A stretch of DNA of 64,000 nucleotides from NCBI RefSeq assembly GCF_048984525.1, contig NZ_JBMGJC010000006.1:124001-188000 (forward strand). Direction: 5' to 3'. This document shows, one piece after another, positions 25,356-34,982 of the stretch (position 1 is the first letter of the stretch; every line of letters starts with the position of its first letter). The translations under genes and the position numbers were made by a program. This DNA is from Syntrophopropionicum propionicicum_A. GTDB taxonomy: Bacteria; Bacillota; Desulfotomaculia; Desulfotomaculales; Pelotomaculaceae. Under the pieces are notes generated by a model that saw nothing but the letters and a program-made list of their open reading frames with translations, made no database searches and had not been told where the DNA came from.

Positions 25356-25503
25356 ATGATTTTTACCTCCTTAAAATATTTTTTCGTAAATGTATACAAT
25401 ATATCTGAATAATCTAACAATTCTATATTGTCACGCAACAGCGCTCTCTGGTATTATATATATAAAGGTGTTTATATTTTACCTCTTGGAAGGGGGTAAA
25501 AAT

Positions 25504-25854
25504 ATGTATCCAATGAAAGCAGATGAATATGAATTTTTATACGGGAACAGGCTGGCGACTGTTTTCAGGTTAAACGGGAGCATAAAAATCATCGGTTTCA
25601 TTAACGGCAATACCTTTGAGTTAAGGGTCATGACTATCGGCAATTATCCCCGCAGAAAAGGCTGGGGAAAAAGGGCCCTTCAATTTTTGAGGCCGAAATT
25701 TAGAAAAATATCAGTTACTGAAATTTGTGAAGAGGCACTGCCATTCTGGTTAAAAATGAAAGAATGCGGACTTGTAGATAACCTGTGGACTATAAAAGAC
25801 GGCAGGACTTTATACTTAATCAAGCGCACCACAAAGCTGGGCAGGGCCGGGTAG
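25504..25854 (+). CDS. Small GNAT-like protein of unknown function
   Basis: 116 residues from the ATG at 25504, which has GGAAGGGGG 8 nt before it; an upstream extension lacks a site and is not protein-like. The segment RRKGWGKRALQFLRPKF resembles the acetyl-CoA loop and helix of GNAT acyltransferases (R/Q-x-x-G-x-G/A). It is followed by VTEICEEALPFWLKMKECG, like the C-terminal strand-helix of that fold. No substrate can be inferred. It stands alone between the riboswitch unit and the PII gene and ends near a 14-bp inverted repeat. Confidence 0.6.
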   Translation: MYPMKADEYEFLYGNRLATVFRLNGSIKIIGFINGNTFELRVMTIGNYPRRKGWGKRALQFLRPKFRKISVTEICEEALPFWLKMKECGLVDNLWTIKDGRTLYLIKRTTKLGRAG

Positions 25855-25894
25855 CGCGTAAATGCGATGAAAGAAGGACCCTCTCTCAACAATA

Positions 25895-25928
25895 CAAATG
25901 CCTGTTCCTTTTGAGGAACAGGCATTTG
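25895..25928. terminator. Strong hairpin between convergent genes
   Basis: CAAATGCCTGTTCC and GGAACAGGCATTTG pair over 14 bp with a 6-nt loop. No long T-run flanks it on either strand, so it may act as a bidirectional terminator for the small GNAT-like gene and glnB, or protect 3' ends. Confidence 0.6.
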
Positions 25929-25974
25929 AGTTGTTGGACATGACTATGCAATATTATTTTGGTCGACACTCTGT

Positions 25975-25992
25975 GTGCGACTGAAGTCGCAC
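25975..25992. repeat. Palindrome of the GTGCGRCT family
   Basis: GTGCGACTGAAGTCGCAC folds on itself over 8 bp. A close relative, GTGCGGCTTCAGCCGCAC, occurs at 43079-43096, suggesting a dispersed palindromic repeat in this genome. Confidence 0.5.
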
Positions 25993-26005
25993 TGCATTCT
26001 TTAAA

Positions 26006-26344
26006 TCAGATTGCTGTCTCGCCAGTCTCTCCCGTCCTGATCCGCACGGCGTTATCAATTTTGCTGGTAAAAATTTTACCGTCGCCCACCTCGCCGGTCC
26101 TGGCGTTATCTACAACGATTTTAATTATGTCGTCAACTATTTCATCCGGCACAACCATTTCCAGTTTTATTTTAGGAAGCAGGTTGATGCTGTATTCAGT
26201 GCCCCGGTAGACTTCCGTTCGTCCTCTTTGCAGCCCGCAGCCTATAACCTGCGTCACCGTCATGCCGTGGATTCCGTACTGATTGACAGCTTCTTTAACA
26301 TTTTCAAGTTTACCCGGGCGCAGGATACACTCTATCTTAGTCAA
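26006..26344 (-). CDS. glnB: PII nitrogen regulatory protein 1
   Basis: 112 residues, the exact family length, if the TTG at 26344 is used; GGAGG lies 7 nt before it. With this start the T-loop tyrosine falls at position 51 (YRGTEYSINL), as in GlnB/GlnK. The C-loop signature ARTGEVGDGKIF is intact. It senses ATP/ADP and 2-oxoglutarate and would gate the ammonium channel encoded just upstream (gene order amt then glnB, both minus strand). Confidence 0.94.
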   Translation of the reverse strand: MTKIECILRPGKLENVKEAVNQYGIHGMTVTQVIGCGLQRGRTEVYRGTEYSINLLPKIKLEMVVPDEIVDDIIKIVVDNARTGEVGDGKIFTSKIDNAVRIRTGETGETAI

Positions 26345-26423
26345 GTTATCCACCTCCATTATTAAAATTTCTTTTTACTTACAGATGACAGGACCCTGCC
26401 GTCGAACCGCACTTGCTCGTAAA

Positions 26424-27848
<1,425 letters not shown>

Positions 27849-27955
27849 TCTCCCATTGAATTTTTTGTCTTCACCCGGGAACCTTTAAACGGTTCTTTTT
27901 GAAAATGGCGCCTCATTTCGTAAAGACTCGTTTATATGTCTGGTTCCCTTTATAA

Positions 27956-28107
27956 CAGAAAACGCCCTCGCGACAGACATTTGATCTGTCTTGAGAGCGT
28001 CACTGCTCATCATTTTATTACCCCGCTGTGCCTTAAAGCAAGAAAACGCTTTTCACGAGAAGAATTCGCGAAAAGCGCCATCGCTTTGTTGATACATTCG
28101 TCGTATC
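27956..28107 (-). promoter_or_regulatory. Structured leader with attenuator before amtB 1
   Basis: In transcript order on the minus strand: GATAC/GTATC hairpin (28091-28107); AAAGCG-ATGG-CGCTTT (28072-28087), which competes with a longer CGCTTTTC/GAAAAGCG hairpin (28046-28077); and ACGCTCTC...GAGGGCGT (27962-28000) with an inner GACAGA/TCTGTC stem followed by TTTTCTG, terminator-like. The first hairpin is shared with the leader of glnB 2. Confidence 0.6.
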
Positions 28108-28125
28108 GATAAATTTATGCTATAT

Positions 28126-28154
28126 ATTTTATCATATCTGATAACATTTGTCAA
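28126..28154 (-). promoter_or_regulatory. Sigma-A promoter of the amtB 1-glnB 1 unit
   Basis: TTGACA (28149-28154) and TAAAAT (28126-28131) on the minus strand, spaced 17 nt. Transcription starts about 15 bases before the leader hairpin. Confidence 0.75.
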
Positions 28155-28171
28155 TATAATTTAATATATTT

Positions 28172-29515
28172 TTACTTCCTTATATTTACCACCGGGTTTG
28201 AAGCCTGAAATGCGGGCGCCTGCATACCTGGCACAGCCGCTGTGTGAGCCGCGCTCTCCTCCACGTCGTAAAGAGGTGAGGCAACAAGTCCGGTGTAAGC
28301 GGGAATGCCGTGCTCAGTAATATCCAAACCTTCGAATTCTTCCTCGGCGGAAACCCTGATCCCGACAGTCTTTTTCATGGCGCTGAAAATTAAATATGTC
28401 GAGGCAAAAGCCAATACGGAGACTGAAAGCACACCTAAAGCCTGTACCGCCAGAAGACTGGCCCCGCCGCCGTATAAGATCCCGCCGTCCTGGGCAAATA
28501 TCCCGACTGCGATAGTACCCCAGGTCCCGTTTACTCCGTGCACGGCGATAGCGCCAACCGGGTCGTCAGCCTTGATCCGGTCGAAAGCGCCTACCGCCAG
28601 AACGCAAAACACTCCTGCCGCCCCCCCGATGCACACGGCGCTGACAGGATGTACGAACGCGCAGCCCGCGGTTATAGCGGCCAACCCGGCCAGCGCCCCG
28701 TTCATGGCCATGCTGGGATCAGCCTTGCCGTACCTGAACATGGTAAAAAGTATGCCCGCCGTGCCGCCCGCAGCCGCGGCCAGGTTTGTATTAACAGCGA
28801 TCCTGGCAATATTCATGTCCAGGCCGGAAAGCGAGCTGCCCGGATTAAACCCAAACCAGCCAAACCACAAAATGAACGTCCCGAGAAATGCCAGGTGCAT
28901 ATTATGGGCCGGGAGAACATTCATTGTCCCGTCCTCATTGTATTTGCCCGATCTTGGCCCGAGGACCATCACAGCGGCCAGTGCGCTCCAGCCGCCTACC
29001 GCGTGCACCACCGCGGAACCGGCAAAGTCAAGCATACCCAGTTTGCCGAGCCAGCCGTCCACACCCCAGACCCAGTGGCCGGCAAGGGGGTAAATCAATC
29101 CAGCGGCAAGGGCTGTATAAATTATGTAAGGGCGGAATTTCATCCGTTCAGCCACGGCTCCTGAAACAATAGAAGCCATTGCCATGGCGAACGCAGCCTG
29201 GAAAATCCAGTAGGCATAGATGGGAATCCTTAACTTGATATGTTCCAGGTTACCCTCGACGAAAAATCCGGTAGTGCCCAAAATTCCTCCCCTGTCAAGC
29301 CCGTACATGACAGCAAAGCCGACCGCCCAGTAGCTGAGCATGCCCACCGTGCTGTCAGTGAATACTTTCATGACGATGTTCAAGGAGTTTTTGGCCCTGA
29401 TAAAACCAGCTTCAAGGAAGGCGAAACCACCTTCCATAAGGAAGACCAGGGCTGCGCAAAGCAGCACCCATACCGTATCGATACCTGACGCCAGATTGCC
29501 AATGCCTACTTCCAT
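28172..29515 (-). CDS. amtB: Ammonium transporter 2
   Basis: 447 residues, Amt/Rh family, without a cleavable signal. It has the family patterns DTVWVLLCAALVFLMEGGFAFLEAGF, GFNPGSSL and AVHGVNGTWGTIAVG. The MEGGFAFLEAG form of the first helix is typical of a different Amt subgroup from copy 1 (IPGLALFYGG), so the two are not a recent duplication. ATG at 29515 follows AAGGAGG. It lies downstream of a second PII gene, separated by a terminator-like hairpin. Confidence 0.95.
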   Translation of the reverse strand: MEVGIGNLASGIDTVWVLLCAALVFLMEGGFAFLEAGFIRAKNSLNIVMKVFTDSTVGMLSYWAVGFAVMYGLDRGGILGTTGFFVEGNLEHIKLRIPIYAYWIFQAAFAMAMASIVSGAVAERMKFRPYIIYTALAAGLIYPLAGHWVWGVDGWLGKLGMLDFAGSAVVHAVGGWSALAAVMVLGPRSGKYNEDGTMNVLPAHNMHLAFLGTFILWFGWFGFNPGSSLSGLDMNIARIAVNTNLAAAAGGTAGILFTMFRYGKADPSMAMNGALAGLAAITAGCAFVHPVSAVCIGGAAGVFCVLAVGAFDRIKADDPVGAIAVHGVNGTWGTIAVGIFAQDGGILYGGGASLLAVQALGVLSVSVLAFASTYLIFSAMKKTVGIRVSAEEEFEGLDITEHGIPAYTGLVASPLYDVEESAAHTAAVPGMQAPAFQASNPVVNIRK

Positions 29516-29550
29516 GCTCCGTTCCTCCTTATCAAAATTTATAAAAAATA

Positions 29551-29597
29551 AAAAAAGCGCAAACCTGGCACGAGTTCACTAAAAACAACCCGTGCGC
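29551..29597 (-). terminator. Terminator or attenuator between glnB 2 and amtB 2
   Basis: On the minus strand GCACGGGTT pairs with AACTCGTGC (9 bp with one G-U; 29568-29595). GCGC and a run of T (29551-29556) follow. It lies 60 bases after the glnB 2 stop and before amtB 2, so it can reduce amtB expression relative to PII. Confidence 0.65.
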
Positions 29598-29657
29598 AAG
29601 AGCGCCCTTGCCCTGCAGGAACCGTTTCCTGCCAGTTTTCAAATTTATTAATATTTC

Positions 29658-29996
29658 CTATATGGCATCATTGCCGGACTCCCCGGTCCTTATCCGCACC
29701 GCGTCTTCTACCGGAAAAACAAAAATTTTGCCGTCCCCTACCTCCCCGGTCCTGGCATTTTGACTGATAATTTCAGCGACAACTTCAACCTGGTGGTCCA
29801 GGAGCACTATTTCAATCTTTAATTTGGGCAAAAGGTTTATACTATATTCGTGTCCCCGGTAAACCCCGACCCTGCCCTTTTGCAGTCCGCACCCGACAAC
29901 CTGTGTAACAGTCATCCCTTTTATCCCGTATTTACCCAGAGCATCCTTAACTTCCTCCAGTTTCTCAGGACGTATTATAGCCTCAACTTTTTTCAC
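29658..29996 (-). CDS. glnB: PII nitrogen regulatory protein 2
   Basis: 112 residues from the GTG at 29996. Upstream reading is open but the extension is an AT-rich hydrophobic stretch unlike PII. With this start Tyr51 sits in the T-loop (YRGHEYSINL) and ARTGEVGDGKIF is intact. It is about 60-70 percent identical to PII 1 by eye. It is the first gene of the glnB 2-amtB 2 unit. Confidence 0.94.
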   Translation of the reverse strand: MKKVEAIIRPEKLEEVKDALGKYGIKGMTVTQVVGCGLQKGRVGVYRGHEYSINLLPKLKIEIVLLDHQVEVVAEIISQNARTGEVGDGKIFVFPVEDAVRIRTGESGNDAI

Positions 29997-30045
29997 CCGC
30001 CAAAACAACCCCCTTGTTGTTTTAAAAAATAATACAATTAAGAAT

Positions 30046-30114
30046 ATAAAAACCCTGAATATCACTTCACGGGTGACATCAGGGCATCATTGACCTTCGA
30101 CACATCCTCGTATC
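30046..30114 (-). promoter_or_regulatory. Structured leader with terminator before glnB 2
   Basis: On the minus strand GATAC-GAGGAT-GTGTC (30099-30114) is followed by a GGTCAATGATGCC hairpin (30083-30095). A terminator follows: CCCTGA (30079-30084) pairs with TCAGGG (30053-30058) with an inner TGTCAC/GTGATA stem, then TTTTT. The layout matches the amtB 1 leader. Confidence 0.65.
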
Positions 30115-30121
30115 TAAACAC

Positions 30122-30150
30122 ATTATAACCTCAAAATTCCAACCTGACAA
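30122..30150 (-). promoter_or_regulatory. Sigma-A promoter of the glnB 2-amtB 2 unit
   Basis: TTGTCA (30145-30150) and TATAAT (30122-30127) on the minus strand are exactly 17 nt apart. The leader hairpin begins almost at the expected start of transcription. The remaining 30151-30405 is AT-rich with no feature seen. Confidence 0.8.
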
Positions 30151-30405
30151 GAAAAACATATCTAAAATCATGAGGCCAGGTTTTATAATTTTCATTTAAA
30201 AAATTTCAATCTACATTCTTAGACATTTATCCCGAAGGTAATGGCTCAGACACAATCGAATTAAGCAAACATTATGAAATATGTGCATATAATGGCAAAA
30301 TATATTTGCTCACGCCATTTGTGGAACTTTATATTTGAATGTCTCTTTTATTTGTGCCTGGTTATGTTCTTTTTTATTTTGGCTTTTTGCAGAATTTGAT
30401 CTGTT

Positions 30406-31539
30406 TTAAGAATTTAGCCCAAGGAATATACGGGGGACGCGGTGGCTCACCATGCAGACAATTTCGTAATTTATGGTGCCCAGCATAGCGGCGACTTCGT
30501 CGGCCGTAATTTCCTGCTCTCCCTGGCGGCCGATGAGAACAGCCTCATCACCCACCTTGACACCGGGGATTTGGCCTACATCAACCATAAGCTGGTCCAT
30601 ACAGACCCTGCCCACTACAGGCGCCCGCTGTCCGTGCAGCAACGCGTACCCTTTTGATGAAAGCAGCCTGGAATAACCGTCGGCGTAACCCAGGGGCAGA
30701 GTGGCGATAACGGTGCTTTTTTCAGTCGTATAGGTGCACCCGTAGCTTACTTTAAAACCGGCGGGGACTTCCTTTACGTATGCTACTTTTGCCTTGAGGC
30801 TCATCACCGGGCGCAGTTTTATCACACTGTGATCCACCTCATCTGAAGGATACAGCCCGTATACTATAATGCCCGCCCTGACCAGGTCCAGGTGCGTATC
30901 GGGCATTTCCATCAGGGCGGCGCTGTTTGCGGCATGCTTTACAGGGATTTCAAGCCCGTTCCGGCGCAGTTCTTCAATCAGGGCAGTAAATTTAAAGAGC
31001 TGTTCCTGTGTGTATCCCTTATCGGCAGAATCGGAGGCGGCAAAGTGGGTAAATATTCCTTCCGCTTCCAGGTGCCGGTTACCGGCCAGTTCAAGAATAT
31101 CCCTGACCGCGTCCGGCCCCGCAACCCAACCGATCCGCCCCATCCCCGTATCGATTTTGAAATGTATCCTGGCCCGCGTCCCTTCTGCAGCGGCCGCCCC
31201 TGCCAGGGCCAGGGCCATATCACGGGTATAGACAGCCTGTGACAGGCGTCCCCTGACAACATCACCTGACTGTTCAGGCGGCAGGTATCCCAGGATTAAT
31301 ATCGGAGCCTCGATTCCGGCCTCCCTCAGTGACAAACCTTCATCCACCCTGGCTACTCCAAGCCAGTCAGCTCCGCCGGCTAAAACAGCCCGGCTCGCTT
31401 CCGCTGCCCCATGACCGTAAGCATTGGCTTTTACCACTGCCATTACTTTAGCCGGGGCACTGGTTATCCTCCTGATTTCACTTATATTACTGGCCAGAGC
31501 ATTTAAATCTATTTCCGCCCATACCGGAATAACAGACAA
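30406..31539 (-). CDS. alr: Alanine racemase
   Basis: 377 residues, fold-type III PLP enzyme. The PLP lysine lies in AVVKANAYGHGA (near residue 38) and the second catalytic tyrosine in KVSYGCTYTTE (near 265). It interconverts L- and D-alanine for peptidoglycan. A TTG start at 31539 follows GAAGGTG. It lies with ald, nnrDE and acpS; alr next to acpS/nnr is a common Firmicute arrangement, here interrupted by ald and a mini-gene. Confidence 0.95.
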   Translation of the reverse strand: MSVIPVWAEIDLNALASNISEIRRITSAPAKVMAVVKANAYGHGAAEASRAVLAGGADWLGVARVDEGLSLREAGIEAPILILGYLPPEQSGDVVRGRLSQAVYTRDMALALAGAAAAEGTRARIHFKIDTGMGRIGWVAGPDAVRDILELAGNRHLEAEGIFTHFAASDSADKGYTQEQLFKFTALIEELRRNGLEIPVKHAANSAALMEMPDTHLDLVRAGIIVYGLYPSDEVDHSVIKLRPVMSLKAKVAYVKEVPAGFKVSYGCTYTTEKSTVIATLPLGYADGYSRLLSSKGYALLHGQRAPVVGRVCMDQLMVDVGQIPGVKVGDEAVLIGRQGEQEITADEVAAMLGTINYEIVCMVSHRVPRIFLGLNS

Positions 31540-31607
31540 AAAAACGACACCTTCTTTTTAACAAATAACTTCATTAATAATATTCACATCTATAATAGTA
31601 TTTCATC

Positions 31608-31640
31608 AATAAAAAACAAAACCCTGTTAAAAACAGGGTT
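31608..31640 (-). terminator. Rho-independent terminator after the 32-residue gene
   Basis: On the minus strand AACCCTGTT and AACAGGGTT pair (9 bp, 3-nt loop; 31620-31640), followed by TTGTTTTTT. It separates the mini-gene from alr. Confidence 0.85.
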
Positions 31641-31678
31641 GGGATAGCTAAAATTTAAGACAATGTCCGTTGCAAATA

Positions 31679-31777
31679 TTATCTGTGCTGCGGGTCATGG
31701 CGGCTGTCCCAAAGCAAAAAGCAGTATACACTTAAATAGGCGGCCATCGTAACCAGAGAGAATATGAAGTATTTCAC
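31679..31777 (-). CDS. 32-residue single-pass membrane mini-protein
   Basis: GTG start at 31777 with AAAGGAGG 7 nt upstream. The product begins MKYFIFSLVTMAAYLSVY, continues CFLLW and ends DSRHDPQHR. This is one clear transmembrane helix with a charged His-rich tail. It has its own terminator (31608-31640) and a possible promoter around 31890, so it is probably a real monocistronic gene. I do not recognise it. Small one-helix proteins of this form often modulate membrane complexes or transporters. Confidence 0.65.
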   Translation of the reverse strand: MKYFIFSLVTMAAYLSVYCFLLWDSRHDPQHR

Positions 31778-32180
31778 TGGTGACCCTCCTTTCGTTTTTG
31801 CCCGAATTTCTTAATCGGTGCTGATATACTAAAAATTTCGTCCAGCGAGATTGTCTGCCACGTTATTAAAATTATTCCTTTAATTATATTGTATACAATA
31901 TTTCATAATACGCAATACTTTATACTGAATTCATTAATAATTTTTTTTAATAAAATTTTAAAATATCTTTATGGGGCAGTTCCCTGCTAATAAAATCGGT
32001 ATTTTAATTTATAAATTTAGGAAATAATTGACAATCTATCCTTTAAATCGTTAAAAACAAAAGGAACCCTTAAATGAGAGTTCCTCAGAGTGTCGACAAA
32101 TTAATACTGCAATATTGTTACAAGAGCCCGATTGTATTTGAAACGCCTCTAAATTGTACGTTAAGAACTGAGAGACATTC
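31778..32180. other. AT-rich gene-free stretch with a GTATAC palindrome
   Basis: ATATTGTATACAATAT (31886-31901) is a perfect 16-bp palindrome with the TTGTATACAA core favoured by GntR-type regulators. It overlaps a possible -35 box of the mini-gene promoter (TTGTAT, 18 nt, TAATTT). The ald terminator lies at 32052-32085. Nothing else was recognised. Confidence 0.5.
32052..32085 (-). terminator. Rho-independent terminator of ald
   Basis: On the minus strand AGGAACTC and GGGTTCCT pair (8 bp, one G-U; 32062-32085), followed by TTTGTTTTT. It is about 95 bases after the ald stop. Confidence 0.8.
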
Positions 32181-33299
32181 TTAGCTTAAAACCCCGTCCA
32201 GATCGCAGCATTCCATGTTCAGCGATTCACCCACCGCGCGGCAGGTAATATTCCCTTTAAAAACATTAACTCCCCGGGCAAGGGCGCGGTTGCCGAGGAT
32301 TCCCTTCAAATATCCTTTGTTGGCGAGTTCCAGAGCGTACGGCAGGGTAGCGTTGGTCAGGGTAAAAGTTGATGTGCGGGCTACAGCACCGGGCATATTT
32401 GCCACCGCGTAATGAATAACGCCGTATTTCTCGTAAACAGGGTTGCTGTGAGTGGTGATCCGGTCTACAGTCTCTATCGAGCCGCCCTGATCAATCGCCA
32501 CGTCAATAATTACAGAACCTCGCTTCATCTTTTTGACAAAATCCTCCGTTACCAGCTTTGGCGCCTTCGCGCCCACGATTAATACCGCTCCGATTAAAAG
32601 GTCCGCGTAACGGACGGAATGCTCAATATTGTACTGGTTTGAGATCAGGGTTTTAATCCTGTTCCCGTAAATGTCATCCAGATAACTAAGCCTTTCTGTG
32701 TTCCGGTCTATTATAGTAACCTGCGCTCCCATGCCCACGGCGATTTTAGCCGCGTTTGCACCCACCGTGCCGGCGCCGATAATAACCACATCCGCAGCGG
32801 GAACACCCGGCACACCGCCGAGCAGGATACCCCGGCTGCCGCACGGCTTCTCGAGAAAGTGCGCTCCGATCTGCACAGCCATCCTGCCGGCTATCTCGCT
32901 CATCGGCATCAGCAATGGCAGTGTGCCGTTGTCGAGCTGGATAGTCTCATAGGCAATTGCAATAACTTTCTTATCAACTAGTACACGTGTGAGTTCCGGC
33001 TCCCCCGCCAGGTGCAGGTATGTGAACAGGACCTGCCCCTCGCGCAGCAGTGAATATTCCTGGGGAAGGGGCTCCTTCACCTTCAATATCATCTCTGCCC
33101 CTTCAAATACTTCAGAGTGGGTCGCCAGCATTTCAGCGCCCGCTGTCATAAAGGCATCGTCGCTGATACCGCTGCCCAGCCCGGCGCCGGTTTCGATCAT
33201 TACCCTGTGACCAGCCCCGGTCAAGGCCTGGACCCCCGCCGGTGTGATAGCGACACGGTCTTCATTTGACTTTACCTCTTTGGGTACCCCAACAATCAA
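32181..33299 (-). CDS. ald: Alanine dehydrogenase
   Basis: 372 residues, the usual size. It has the N-terminal catalytic domain (MIVGVPKEVKSNEDRVA; KVKEPLPQEY with the catalytic Lys; LFTYLHLA with the catalytic His) and the Rossmann motif VIIGAGTVGANAAKIAVGMG near residue 170. It oxidises L-alanine to pyruvate and ammonia with NAD+. The TTG start at 33299 lies 6 nt after AGGAGGGG. Neighbouring alr suggests D/L-alanine use, for example in sporulation or fermentation. Confidence 0.95.
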   Translation of the reverse strand: MIVGVPKEVKSNEDRVAITPAGVQALTGAGHRVMIETGAGLGSGISDDAFMTAGAEMLATHSEVFEGAEMILKVKEPLPQEYSLLREGQVLFTYLHLAGEPELTRVLVDKKVIAIAYETIQLDNGTLPLLMPMSEIAGRMAVQIGAHFLEKPCGSRGILLGGVPGVPAADVVIIGAGTVGANAAKIAVGMGAQVTIIDRNTERLSYLDDIYGNRIKTLISNQYNIEHSVRYADLLIGAVLIVGAKAPKLVTEDFVKKMKRGSVIIDVAIDQGGSIETVDRITTHSNPVYEKYGVIHYAVANMPGAVARTSTFTLTNATLPYALELANKGYLKGILGNRALARGVNVFKGNITCRAVGESLNMECCDLDGVLS

Positions 33300-33384
33300 T
33301 GTTGACCCCTCCTGCTGATAAATTTGTTTATAAAATTTTTCATGATTAAATTTCTATAGTAACCGAGGGGTATATAAATTTTTT

Positions 33385-34980
33385 TCATGAAAAACTGTTT
33401 ATAACCATATTTGTGCTTTGGCTACGGCATGGACCCGCCAGTTCCTTCGCTGCAGCCGGCAGGGCGGATATTATATCGCCGGCGATCAACCCCATCATGC
33501 CTTTTTCCCGCGCGGCAAGGTCGCCGGCCAGGCCATGGAAATACGCCCCGGCCGCGGCGGCGCGGACTGGTTTGAGCCCCTGCGCGATTAGTGAAGCAAT
33601 AATTCCCGTCAGTACATCGCCGCTGCCGCCGGTGGCCATCCCCGGGTTTCCGGTAGGATTGATGTAAACAGCGCCGTCGGGCGCCGCCACCACTGTCCGG
33701 GAGCCTTTCAGCAGCGTTACCACGTTCCAGGTGGCCGCTGCTTTTACCGCGTTTCCGATCCTGTCTTCCTGAATATCCTTTGTCGGCGACCCCATCAGCC
33801 TGGCCATTTCGCCGGGATGCGGCGTTATTACAGCCGGAGCCTGTAATTTCCCAAGTATTCCGGCTTCCCCGGCCAGGGCGTTGAGCGCGTCGGCGTCCAG
33901 TACGAGAGGTATCTTTATGGAAGGCGCCAGTTCCCTTACCAATTTTACAACCTCGGGCGCCTGGGAAAGGCCCGGCCCTATGGCCAGCACATCCATGTTT
34001 TCAAGAAGCGGCATAATGCGCTGCCGGGCTTCCCTGCTCAGGCTGCCGCTTCCGTTGTCAGGCAGCGGGACAGTCATTACCTCGGTAAGTTTTGCCTCCA
34101 TGATATCATGAATGGTTTCAGGAACCGCGACTGTGACCAGGCCGGCCCCTGACCTTAAGGCAGCTTCACCGGCCAGGCTGGCTGCCCCGGTCATCCCCCT
34201 TGACCCTGCTATTATCAGCACTCTCCCGAAATTACCTTTATGTGCGGGAGAGGGGCGTGGCGGCAGCCACTTTTTTACACATTCAGCTGTAATCAGATAT
34301 CTTTGGGGAGCTTCCTTCTCCACTAAGACACCGGGCAGAGATATATCCGCTACCGTTATCTCGCCCGCGTGTTCAGCGCCCGGTTCAAGAAACAACCCTA
34401 ACTTGGGCAGTCCAAATGTCACAGTATGATGCGCCCTGATACAAGGCCCGCTAACCCTGCCCGTAGCGGCCTCGAGCCCTGACGGGATGTCAACAGACAC
34501 AATCGGCTTGCCGCTGTTGTTCAGCACATCGATGACACGGCCCACCTTCTCCCACATTTTGCCGTGAAAACCTGTCCCATAAATAGCGTCAACGATGAGG
34601 TCCGTGTTCATTAAGGCCAGCTTGACAATGTTTATCCCGTCACCCTGGTGGACAGAATAAACCTTCTGGTCCATTTTCCGCCATATATCATAGTTAACGG
34701 CCGCATCACCGCTGATTTCACCCGCATTCACGATAGAAAGCACTTTAACCTCGGCGCCCATGTTCAAAAGGTGACGTGCTATAACCAGGCCGTCCCCTCC
34801 GTTATTGCCTTTGCCAATAAAAATGGTAATTACCCTGCCCCGGACCCCGTCCAATACCCTCCGGATTAATTCGACTGCCTGGCGGCCCGCGTTTTCCATT
34901 AAAACCAGGCCTGATATGCCATAGTCCTCTATAGCCGCCCGGTCCAGCGCCTTCATTTCATCCCCAGTGACAATCCGCAA
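33385..34980 (-). CDS. nnrDE: Bifunctional NAD(P)H-hydrate repair enzyme (epimerase/ADP-dependent dehydratase)
   Basis: 531 residues. The N-terminal YjeF_N epimerase domain (about 1-215) has FIGKGNNGGDGLVIARHL and an Asp-rich VDAIYGTGFHG. The C-terminal ribokinase-like dehydratase (about 225-510) has IAGSRGMTGAASLAG, LLKGSRTVVA and the catalytic GMATGGSGDVLTGI. It repairs hydrated NADH/NADPH. A TTG start at 34980 is preceded by GGAGG 10 nt away. It starts 2 bases after the acpS stop. Confidence 0.93.
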   Translation of the reverse strand: MRIVTGDEMKALDRAAIEDYGISGLVLMENAGRQAVELIRRVLDGVRGRVITIFIGKGNNGGDGLVIARHLLNMGAEVKVLSIVNAGEISGDAAVNYDIWRKMDQKVYSVHQGDGINIVKLALMNTDLIVDAIYGTGFHGKMWEKVGRVIDVLNNSGKPIVSVDIPSGLEAATGRVSGPCIRAHHTVTFGLPKLGLFLEPGAEHAGEITVADISLPGVLVEKEAPQRYLITAECVKKWLPPRPSPAHKGNFGRVLIIAGSRGMTGAASLAGEAALRSGAGLVTVAVPETIHDIMEAKLTEVMTVPLPDNGSGSLSREARQRIMPLLENMDVLAIGPGLSQAPEVVKLVRELAPSIKIPLVLDADALNALAGEAGILGKLQAPAVITPHPGEMARLMGSPTKDIQEDRIGNAVKAAATWNVVTLLKGSRTVVAAPDGAVYINPTGNPGMATGGSGDVLTGIIASLIAQGLKPVRAAAAGAYFHGLAGDLAAREKGMMGLIAGDIISALPAAAKELAGPCRSQSTNMVINSFS

Positions 34981-34982
34981 AC

